From: EX4484-217-1 sp964496035
Lineage (GTDB): Archaea > Thermoproteota > Thermoprotei_A > EX4484-217-1
Direction: 5' to 3'
Assembly: GCA_964496035.1 (NCBI GenBank)
Contig: CAZBXI010000026.1
Coordinates: forward strand, 1-21,070
DNA: 21,070 nucleotides
Made by a program: the position numbers and the translations under genes. The first letter of the stretch is position 1. Each line of letters starts with the position of its first letter. The notes under the pieces are model-generated. The model saw nothing but the letters and a program-made list of their open reading frames with translations, was not told the origin of the DNA and did not search any database. Below, in pieces: positions 8,347-15,209 of this stretch.

Positions 8347-9775
8347 CTTCTATCCTCTTAATATCATTAACACTAGCTTTGTATATGTCACTACTTAAAA
8401 CTACGAAATCAGCTTTAAATCCCTTCTTCAACATTCCTATCTTGTTTTCTCTTAAAGCCTTAGCAGCGTATGCTGTGAACATTCTCAGCGCATTATCTTT
8501 CGAAACATATTCTCCAATAGCATCCTTAGTTACTGAAGCCCAAATGTTAAGTATTGGATTAAAAGGTTCTACTGGTGCATCCGAAGACGAGGCTATTAAA
8601 AACCCTCTTTTAAGTAGCGTGTTGAACATGTAAACCCACTTAACTCTCTCACCTAATCTGCTTCTAAGCCACCAATCTGAAATTCTAAAGTGAGGTTGAA
8701 CAGTGATAGCATACGGTCTGTTCTCTTCAAGTTCATGAAGAATATCAGGTGGTGTTAAACTGCAATGTTCTATTCTCACATTTTCTCCGAACTTGCTTTC
8801 TCTAATCGCCTTGATTATTTCCTCGATAGCTCTATCTCCTATAGCGTGTACTGCAAGCATAAATCCATGTTTTGAAACCTTCAAAATATTAGCAGTAATC
8901 ACATCATGGGTTGCAAGAAGAATCCCCTTACTTTCTGGTTCGTCGCTATATGGTTCTCTTAAAGCAGCAGTTCTTCCGCCAAAACTTCCATCAGCGAACA
9001 TTTTAAACCCTATGACCTCTATTTTTCTTGCATCTAGTTTACGGAAATATTCGAAATACTCTATGTCTGGAATCAGTTTTACTTTAATTGTTTCCTCAAG
9101 GTTTTCTCTGAGCGCTAAATATTCGTCTGGTGTTGCTGATACGGAGCATACTGTGGTAAGACCATGAGCTAAAAGTTCTTTAACTGTTTTACTTAGCAAG
9201 TTTTTAAATTCTTCAAAACTGGGTTTAGGTATGCTTTCTAGTGCTCTGCTAAGTAACTTCTCACGTAGAATACCTTGCGCTAAGTATTCATCTTCTCTTA
9301 TTAAATCATAATAGCCTAGTAGCTTCAAGGCTAAAGTATTTGCTACACCTATATGTCCGCATATTCGTATTATTATAACAGGCTTATCTGGAATAGCTTC
9401 ATCTAGATCGTACCTCGTGGGGATCACGCGTTCATCAAATTGTTCCTCGTTAAAACCTCTACCAATAACCCATTCATAATTCCTAACACTGTATTTTCTC
9501 AGAGTATCCTTCAGCTCATCAATGCTTTTGACATGTTTAAGATTAATCCACCTCCTCGTTAAGGCTAAAGAGGTTAAATGTATGTGCGTGTCAATAAACC
9601 CAGGGAGAACAACTTTACCGCCAAGGTCTATTACCTTTGCTCCTCTGTATTTCTCCTCAAGGTTAAAGCCTATATCAGCTATTTTGCTATTAAAAACGGC
9701 TAAACTATTTACTTTGGGAAATGTAGGATCCATAGTGTATATTTCGGCATTAGTGTAAACTATCAACTTCCCCAT
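8303..9775 (-). CDS. Amidohydrolase family protein (YtcJ-like, Amidohydro_3)
   Basis: The 490-aa metal-dependent hydrolase has a TIM-barrel fold. Metal ligands are visible in order: HIH (His64, His66) in IDTHIHLTSL, a candidate carboxylated Lys258 in GFKMFADGS, His310 in VHAIGDRAIEE, His337 in RIEHCSLTP, and Asp399 in SSSDAPVEPFNP. A C-terminal strand NKIGMLKKGFKADFVVLSSD closes the composite beta domain. Length and motif order match the COG1574/YtcJ group of cytosolic amidohydrolases, whose natural substrates are mostly unknown. The start is ATG 9775. The end overlaps the PMT-like gene start by 44 bp. The promoter probably lies in 9776-9830, back to back with that of the C/D box sRNA. Confidence 0.9.
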   Translation of the reverse strand: MGKLIVYTNAEIYTMDPTFPKVNSLAVFNSKIADIGFNLEEKYRGAKVIDLGGKVVLPGFIDTHIHLTSLALTRRWINLKHVKSIDELKDTLRKYSVRNYEWVIGRGFNEEQFDERVIPTRYDLDEAIPDKPVIIIRICGHIGVANTLALKLLGYYDLIREDEYLAQGILREKLLSRALESIPKPSFEEFKNLLSKTVKELLAHGLTTVCSVSATPDEYLALRENLEETIKVKLIPDIEYFEYFRKLDARKIEVIGFKMFADGSFGGRTAALREPYSDEPESKGILLATHDVITANILKVSKHGFMLAVHAIGDRAIEEIIKAIRESKFGENVRIEHCSLTPPDILHELEENRPYAITVQPHFRISDWWLRSRLGERVKWVYMFNTLLKRGFLIASSSDAPVEPFNPILNIWASVTKDAIGEYVSKDNALRMFTAYAAKALRENKIGMLKKGFKADFVVLSSDIYKASVNDIKRIEVEATIIEGKIVYRK

Positions 9776-9825
9776 ACTACCATAACCTAATTGTAGAATA
9801 GTTGCATCTGTGATTTAAAAGATAG

Positions 9826-9838
9826 CTTTATCTATAAG
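9826..9838 (+). promoter_or_regulatory. TATA-like promoter box for the C/D box sRNA
   Basis: CTTTATCTATAAG lies about 25-30 bases before the expected 5' end of the sRNA (near 9857), the usual archaeal TATA-to-start distance. The box reads similarly on the other strand and could also serve the divergent amidohydrolase gene. Confidence 0.45.
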
Positions 9839-9858
9839 CAGTAAGGTAATGTTAGCAC

Positions 9859-9913
9859 GGAATGATGACACTTGCCCCCCAGAGACTTGTGATGTAATTA
9901 CCGCGAACTGACC
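9859..9913 (+). ncRNA. C/D box sRNA with two guides against 16S rRNA helix 18
   Basis: All four boxes of an archaeal 2'-O-methylation guide RNA are present with normal spacing. Box C is ATGATGA (9862-9868), D' is CAGA (9880-9883), C' is GTGATGT (9889-9895), and D is CTGA (9908-9911). GG before C can pair with CC after D as a short terminal stem. The guide before D' (CACTTGCCCCC) is complementary to GGGGGCAAGU of archaeal 16S rRNA; by the box-plus-five rule it points to G506 (E. coli numbering). The guide before D contains ATTACCGCG, complementary to CGCGGUAAU of the 530 loop, pointing to C528. The total length of about 55 nt is typical. The two bases next to box D do not pair with the target. 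The 16S sequence was recalled, not computed. Confidence 0.88.
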
Positions 9914-9929
9914 ACTTATTTTTAATGAA

Positions 9930-10829
9930 TTACTTTCTTTGCTCTTCATATACTTTAGCTAAGTTCTCCAATATTCTCTTAACATTTTCCCTTACATCGT
10001 TTAATTTCATAGAGGCTACTTCTTCTATGCTTTTTTGCCTTCGATTTCCATGATCTTCACGATTTCATGACCGAGATAGTGTCCCGTTTGGCTTTTGCCT
10101 TTTATGTTCAGCCATGAGCCAAGAAAGTCGTTTACGTCTTTACCTTCTCTTACCCGTTTCAAGTATTCATGAGTAAGAAATACATGTTATCCCTGCACCA
10201 TTTAAGCCATTTCCTACTTGGTGCTATTCTCCATTCCTCTCTACCTAGTATTAGATGTTCACATCTGGTCGCAAATCCTTCACTATAAAGTAAGAGCAAA
10301 GGTTCTTTAGTTAGTCTTTCATATTCTTCTGGGTCCATTTTCCTTAACGCCATGTGGGCTATATGGGAAAGTTCATGAAGTAAAAGACCTTTTAAACTTC
10401 TTGCGCTAGTCCAACCAAGCTCAACTATGTTTTCTAACCCTAGCAGAACTGCATGATAACCCAAGTATTTAGTAGCCCATCCTGCTCCACAACCTAACCC
10501 TACGTAAATTACGAATACTATGCTTATATTGAGATTCCAGAATTTTGTGAAATCGTTGTATGCTTCAGGAATTATTTTACATAACTTATTTCTCGCTTTC
10601 TCCATCAAAACATAGTAGTCTGGGATTTTTAGGAAAAATTCTTTCCTTAGCTACTTTCCTCCAATCAACTTTTAAATCTTTATAACATTTTACTTGTAAC
10701 TTTAGAAGCTCGGGATAGTTTGACATATACTCTTCTATCCAAGACTCTATTTGCTCATTTATGGGCTTGTCTTTCTTTTTCCCAGAAATTTCTAAAAGCA
10801 GGATAAGTGTCGATAATAGTGTAATTCAT
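9930..10829 (-). pseudogene. Broken HExxH metalloprotease-like gene (four frameshifts)
   Basis: Joining pieces from three frames gives one protein of about 300 aa. It starts at ATG 10829 (MNYTIIDTYPAF), five bases after the QueT stop and behind a GAGGAT site, and ends in the YEEQRK stop at 9930. Frame changes are needed near 10770-10783 (A-run), 10625-10640 (T5/A5 runs), 10171-10183, and 10031-10036 (A6 run). The middle 149-aa piece (10159-10608) carries GLLLHELSHIAHM, a zinc HExxH site, and YSEGFATRCE downstream, which can supply the third ligand of a gluzincin. A later piece has GHYLGHEIVKIME. The layout recalls predicted Zn-dependent proteases of the DUF2268 type, but family assignment is tentative. 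Neighbouring genes are intact, so decay seems likelier than general sequencing error. Confidence 0.75.
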
Positions 10830-10833
10830 GGGA

Positions 10834-11307
10834 TTATCCTCTCATTTTCGCTAGAATCCTTAATAGTGGATACCCTATCAGGTATATTGCTATTGATTCT
10901 CCAATCAGTATTGATATGTATGATAACCATAGTGGTATAGGGAAAAGTAATGGTAAGTAGCTTCCAACAATTAATGTCACTGCGATAACAGCATATGTAC
11001 AAGCCAGTATAGGTTTCCCTTTAGATACCTTTGCTGCAAGAACTCCTGCTACAAGGTTTGCTATGCTACCGAAAACTACGTCTATTATGTTCCCTGTAGC
11101 GTAGGCGTTCGCTACAGCGCACCCTACAGCTAACCCTATTGCAGCGGGTATACCGTGTATCATAGGTAAGGGTAGCAGAGCGTCGCTTACACGTACTTGT
11201 ACAGGCCCGTAGGCTAATGTTCCACCAATCATGGTTTCAGCTATGGTTATTGTTGCATATAGTGCTGCGTAAATTGCTGCTACTGCTATTGCTTTTGTGC
11301 TTTTCAT
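10834..11307 (-). CDS. queT: QueT-family membrane protein (ECF-type substrate-binding component)
   Basis: The 157-aa protein has five to six membrane helices. The motif YGPVQVRVSDALLPLPMI (residues 33-50), followed by GIPAAIGLAVGCAVANA and IIDVVFGSIANLVAG, is the hallmark of the QueT/COG4708 family. Bacterial members import queuosine precursors as the S component of an energy-coupling factor transporter. In an archaeon the cargo may be a 7-deazaguanine base for archaeosine, which is inference. No ECF ATPase or T subunit is in the window. I choose ATG 11307; a TTG at 11331 would add eight residues. The start lies inside the end of moaB, and the broken metalloprotease follows five bases after the stop, so the three were one operon. 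Confidence 0.82.
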   Translation of the reverse strand: MKSTKAIAVAAIYAALYATITIAETMIGGTLAYGPVQVRVSDALLPLPMIHGIPAAIGLAVGCAVANAYATGNIIDVVFGSIANLVAGVLAAKVSKGKPILACTYAVIAVTLIVGSYLPLLFPIPLWLSYISILIGESIAIYLIGYPLLRILAKMRG

Positions 11308-11800
11308 CCCAGTGACTAACCCCTTTAACAACGTTTATTGCATGACATATTTCTGGTAAAATTATCTCTTTTAAAGCTAACTCTACTGCTGAAGGAGAAC
11401 CAGGTATTGCAAACAGTAGTGTTCCCTTATAAACGCATGCAGTAGCTCTTGTAAGCCAAGTCTTAGTTCCCTCCTTAGTAAATGTTAAGTACCTAAAAAC
11501 CTCTCCGAAACCTGGAATTTCTCTATCGGCAAGGTTTTCGATAACATCCACGGTAATATCCCTAGGTCCTAGCCCTGTACCACCTATCAGTAGTACTGCT
11601 TCAACATTTTTCTTTAGAGCTTCTTCTACTGATTTCTCAATTTTAAACCTTCTATTAGGGACGACGTTGTAGTATATTACCTTATGATCTTCTTTTTCCA
11701 CAATGTTTCTAGCTAGAATGTTTCCACTATAGTCTTCGGCTTTACCCTCATATATTCTATCACTAACGACTATGATTCCGAATTTTGCTTTACACTTCAA
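11237..11800 (-). CDS. moaB: Molybdenum cofactor biosynthesis protein MoaB/Mog family
   Basis: The 187-aa protein is of the MoaB/MogA fold, which adenylylates molybdopterin before molybdenum (or tungsten) insertion. Motifs: VVSDRIYEGKAEDYSG at 11-26, the molybdopterin-binding loop GGTGLGPRD at 73-81, and AIPGSPSAVELAL at 131-143. The start is TTG 11800, behind AAGGAGAT at the correct distance. The normal fold should end near residue 160 (HAINVVKG). The last 27 residues are a low-complexity Ser/Asn-rich tail read from the same DNA as the start of queT in another frame (71-bp overlap). The tail may be real readthrough of a lost stop. The divergent neighbour is nurA. Confidence 0.9.
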   Translation of the reverse strand: MKCKAKFGIIVVSDRIYEGKAEDYSGNILARNIVEKEDHKVIYYNVVPNRRFKIEKSVEEALKKNVEAVLLIGGTGLGPRDITVDVIENLADREIPGFGEVFRYLTFTKEGTKTWLTRATACVYKGTLLFAIPGSPSAVELALKEIILPEICHAINVVKGVSHWDEKHKSNSSSSNLRSTICNNNHS

Positions 11801-11836
11801 CCATAATCTCCTTAGCTATAAGATTACGTGCATACT

Positions 11837-11846
11837 CTTATATAAC
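11837..11846 (+). promoter_or_regulatory. TATA-like promoter of nurA-herA
   Basis: CTTATATAAC is nearly palindromic and lies about 25-30 bases before the AGAGGA ribosome binding site (11871-11876) of nurA. Transcription would begin near 11868-11870, leaving a leader of about 17 bases. Being almost symmetric, it might also serve the divergent moaB operon. Confidence 0.5.
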
Positions 11847-11885
11847 TACTCTATAATATTTGGGAATTTGAGAGGAAAAACAGTA

Positions 11886-13139
11886 TTGGATATTAAAAGT
11901 TTAGGTGAAGTTGTTAGGGAAATAGCTGGTCTCAAGGGCGTCATTAGTTTCTGGAATGCTCAGGTTAGGCTAGATGAGTTTCTAGAGGTTAGGGGGGAGG
12001 CTTCAGCTAGGAGAACAGAGTTTATTGGTGAAAAAATACTTCAACCAGTTACTCCACAGAAACCTCCCCCCATATTAGCTCTCGACGGTAGCAGTAGAAT
12101 CGTAGGTACAGCATATGCCTTCACAACAATAGCAGCTGTCTCTCTTGTTTCCGAAAGGTTTGGCGTAATACTAGATTACCCGCATTTATGGTTTAAATAC
12201 CCCGTCCTATTAGAAAGAGAGCCGCCATTTATTGGCGTTGCACCTGAAGCTCCTAACATTAAACTTAAACTGCCTCCATATGCTACCCAGAGATCTCCAG
12301 CAGGTTTCCTATATGACCCAGACTACAATAGGAGTCAAATAGTTGACGAAGTAAGAACGAACTTAGAAAATAAAGTTTTAAAGGATGGTGCTATTAAGGC
12401 GGCTTTAACTGAAGTTTTCGGTTTAAAACATAGACTTATTCTAGTTGATGGTCCTTTGTACCATACTCCAGCTGTTTTTATGAATCCGGGTGTTGATGAG
12501 AAATATAAACTTTCATGGAAAGTTATGGTTAAAGACCGCGTTAAAGCTATTAGGGAAAACCTCGAACACGAATTAACAGTTGTGGGTATTGTTAAGAGAT
12601 TCGAGAAGTCAACAATAATTACTAGATCTTATGAGTACTTGTCTGAAGTTAATAATGTTCTAGGGGTTGATGTTTCCAGAACGGGTTCCGATCTTGCAGC
12701 AATAGATACCATCTACCATTATGCTAAGAAGAAAGGTGTAATTGGTTATCCTCTCAGACCGCAGATTATAGGGCCCTTCTTAATAAAGCCTTCATGGGTT
12801 TACATAGATGTGCCAAATACTCCTTCTAAAGTAGTAGCATACGTTATCATACCTAAGCACCCATATTTAGATGTAGGATATAGGGTTTTCAGAGTTGAAG
12901 TTCCTTACGAGGCTTATGAGAAGTATGAGAACCTGGTTTTTGAGTGGATAGTAGGGGATACAGTATACTTTTCAACAACACTTCCCTACTCACTTATACT
13001 GGCAGATACCAGGTGTAAAAAGTGGTCTGCTTCCTTACTCCTATACCTTTCACGACTGTACTCGGAAGCTAAAATACCTCTAACATATGAAAGTAGATTG
13101 ATGGTTGAATACGTGTTCAAGGAGTTGACCTCGAAATGA
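11886..13139 (+). CDS. nurA: NurA 5'-3' nuclease
   Basis: The product is a 417-aa NurA-domain nuclease. NurA works with the HerA hexameric helicase to resect DNA double-strand break ends in archaea. The catalytic aspartate motif ILALDGSSR is at residues 64-71 (Asp67), and a second acidic motif LILVDGPLY is at 184-192 (Asp188). A C-terminal SLILADTRCKKWSA block fits the family. The open frame extends back to 11772, but I choose TTG 11886: an AGAGGA site lies nine bases upstream, a TATA box sits at the correct distance, and the extra N-terminal residues overlap the moaB start and look non-coding. It overlaps herA by four bases, so the two subunits are translationally coupled. Confidence 0.86.
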   Translation: MDIKSLGEVVREIAGLKGVISFWNAQVRLDEFLEVRGEASARRTEFIGEKILQPVTPQKPPPILALDGSSRIVGTAYAFTTIAAVSLVSERFGVILDYPHLWFKYPVLLEREPPFIGVAPEAPNIKLKLPPYATQRSPAGFLYDPDYNRSQIVDEVRTNLENKVLKDGAIKAALTEVFGLKHRLILVDGPLYHTPAVFMNPGVDEKYKLSWKVMVKDRVKAIRENLEHELTVVGIVKRFEKSTIITRSYEYLSEVNNVLGVDVSRTGSDLAAIDTIYHYAKKKGVIGYPLRPQIIGPFLIKPSWVYIDVPNTPSKVVAYVIIPKHPYLDVGYRVFRVEVPYEAYEKYENLVFEWIVGDTVYFSTTLPYSLILADTRCKKWSASLLLYLSRLYSEAKIPLTYESRLMVEYVFKELTSK

Positions 13140-15121
13140 GTATTGAAGAGCTAAACAAGGCATATATAGAAGCTAAAGGTAAGCTTGAAGAAGCGTTGAA
13201 GAAAGCTGAAAAATATGGTAAAATAATTGGATTTGTAAGTAGGCTAGCGCCTTCAAGGATAGGAAGTGATGGTTCCTTAGTTCAGTTCGAGGTTGACCCG
13301 TTAGAGTATTTTAGAAGTCATGAAGAAGTTTCTGTTGCCGGATCATATCTTGCAGCAGTAGATGTGAAAACAGGTGAGGTAGTTAGTTTAAGAATAAAGA
13401 ATGTTGAAAGACGCGACGTAATGTCAGAACTGGGCATCCCTGAAGCTATAGCTTTACAAACACAACTAGATGCATCAGGCTTAGTAACTAGGGCTAGAGT
13501 AGTTGCCGAACCTCTATTAGCATGGAACCCTGAAAAAGATGAGGTTAAAGCAGCAGCATATGTTATCGAACCTCAATCCCCAATAATAAAGCCCAACCCT
13601 GAAGTTTTCGAGAAAATTCTTGGACTACCTGAGGAAGGTGTTGTTCTTGGTCTTTTAGCTATAGGTGAAAAACCTTTAGATGTAAAAATTAAACTTCCTT
13701 TACATGCACTTTACCAGCATATGCTTGTTTTAGGAACAACAGGAGCAGGTAAAACAACGTTCATTAAGAACTTCATTATTGCGCTACTTAATAAGTTAAG
13801 CTTTAGCGTAGAGGAAGGTTATGAACCAACGATAGTTGTGTTAGATTCTACTAAAGACTATGTTCACATGGTTCTAGAAAGCGTATGGAAGCTGGAGAAA
13901 AACGTTGAAACAGAGGAGTTCATTGCTGAGAAGGTGTTTGGCAACATTAGGAACATATCTAAAGCTAAAATAATAATCCCTGTAACGAAGCAGCTTTGTG
14001 AAAAACTAAGAAAATACTGTGAAAGAATAGGAAGTAAACCACGTACAATCAATGAATACTTGGAGGTTCTAGGTAAGTACTATGTTGAATCCTCATACTT
14101 TAGTATCGTAGAGAAAATACTGAATGGAGTTGTAAGCAGTATTGATGTTGAAGTTAAAGGATACGGTCCCTTAAGAAGAATAATTGTCGAACTAACATAT
14201 AGCACTTCAACAGGTACAAAGAGAACGTATTTAACGTTAATACCTTATGCTTTCAGTTTTAAGGAGCTTAAAGGCCCTGAGTTAGCTATTCTGAATCCGT
14301 TCCTAACTAGTCAAGCAAGAGACCACTTACCTAGGATAATAAATGCTTTTGAGGAATACGGGTATAAACTAACAACGTTAACAGACTTTTTAGAAGCTTT
14401 AAGAGAAGCATTATTCAAGAAGGGTAGTGAAGCATATAACATAGTATTTTCTAGACTAGGTGTACATAAAGGCACTGTAGAAAACATTGTACGATCTCTT
14501 GGCGTACTTGATGATAGCGGGATTTTCGATGTTATCTTGGGGAATGAGATTGTTGGTGAACCAAACTTAAACGCGATTCTAGAAAACTCCAAAAATGAAC
14601 TAATAATAGTCGACCTTGCTTTTCTCAAAGAAAATGTCCCCCTTGTTTCAGGCAACGTTGAGAACATTGTTGCCTTAAGGATACTGTACAAGGTGTTCAT
14701 GTGGAAAATGCTAAGATACGCTGAAAGAGCAAAAACACAACCAACCATAGTAATTGTTGACGAGGCTCATAGATTCTTCCCAGCAGCAGGGGGTGGTGAA
14801 GGAGAATATGTTATGCAAGTCTCTAACATGTTAGCTACCATTGCTAGGTTAGGTAGAGCTAGAAGGCTATCCATAATATTTGCCACACATTCTCCAAAAG
14901 ACGTTCACGATATCGTTTTGCAATTAGCTAATACAAAAGTTATTTTCAGAATGGATCCAGCGGTAATAGACAAGTTAGATATTCCGAGCGAGTATAGGCA
15001 TTTAATTTCGAGAATTAAAGACCGTTACGCATTAGTGAAAACGCATGCGCTTAGGCTGGGCTATGTTCTAATGTGTACACCATTACCAGTAGCTGGGCAT
15101 TTCGATTTATCCGTAATATAG
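13136..15121 (+). CDS. herA: HerA bipolar DNA helicase/translocase ATPase
   Basis: This 661-aa FtsK/HerA-class ATPase has an N-terminal HAS-barrel-like region (about 25-150). Its Walker A is GTTGAGKTT at 200-208 and its Walker B is VIVDEAHRFFP with Asp542-Glu543. LGRARRLSIIFATHSP then carries the sensor and arginine elements. HerA forms a hexameric ring that drives NurA end resection. At 661 aa it is longer than the roughly 500 aa usual for archaeal HerA. The extra length lies between the Walker motifs, roughly 230-480, where the sequence is poorly recognisable. Mre11 and Rad50, frequent partners of this pair, are not in the window. The ATG is within the last codons of nurA. Confidence 0.92.
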   Translation: MSIEELNKAYIEAKGKLEEALKKAEKYGKIIGFVSRLAPSRIGSDGSLVQFEVDPLEYFRSHEEVSVAGSYLAAVDVKTGEVVSLRIKNVERRDVMSELGIPEAIALQTQLDASGLVTRARVVAEPLLAWNPEKDEVKAAAYVIEPQSPIIKPNPEVFEKILGLPEEGVVLGLLAIGEKPLDVKIKLPLHALYQHMLVLGTTGAGKTTFIKNFIIALLNKLSFSVEEGYEPTIVVLDSTKDYVHMVLESVWKLEKNVETEEFIAEKVFGNIRNISKAKIIIPVTKQLCEKLRKYCERIGSKPRTINEYLEVLGKYYVESSYFSIVEKILNGVVSSIDVEVKGYGPLRRIIVELTYSTSTGTKRTYLTLIPYAFSFKELKGPELAILNPFLTSQARDHLPRIINAFEEYGYKLTTLTDFLEALREALFKKGSEAYNIVFSRLGVHKGTVENIVRSLGVLDDSGIFDVILGNEIVGEPNLNAILENSKNELIIVDLAFLKENVPLVSGNVENIVALRILYKVFMWKMLRYAERAKTQPTIVIVDEAHRFFPAAGGGEGEYVMQVSNMLATIARLGRARRLSIIFATHSPKDVHDIVLQLANTKVIFRMDPAVIDKLDIPSEYRHLISRIKDRYALVKTHALRLGYVLMCTPLPVAGHFDLSVI

Positions 15122-15158
15122 TTCTAAATGTAGTAGCCATATTGTCAATTAGGGAAAG

Positions 15159-15203
15159 CTTTTATTTTATAGGAATCGAGTATGTGATAGTATATTTGAG
15201 GTA
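15159..15203 (+). promoter_or_regulatory. Promoter and ribosome binding site of the Tes-like gene
   Basis: CTTTTATTTTAT at 15159-15170 is a TATA-like box in the 88-bp gap after herA. GAGGTA at 15198-15203 is a ribosome binding site six bases before the ATG at 15210. The gene is therefore probably transcribed on its own. Confidence 0.5.
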
Positions 15204-15209
15204 ATTTTC

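Noticed and set aside
10159..10608. A complete 149-aa metalloprotease gene
   Set aside because: Homologous-looking coding sequence continues on both sides in other frames, so this is an internal piece of a broken gene.
11772..11885. Extended N-terminus for NurA from ATG 11772
   Set aside because: The extra residues overlap the moaB start and the promoter, and a TTG with a good ribosome binding site lies at 11886.
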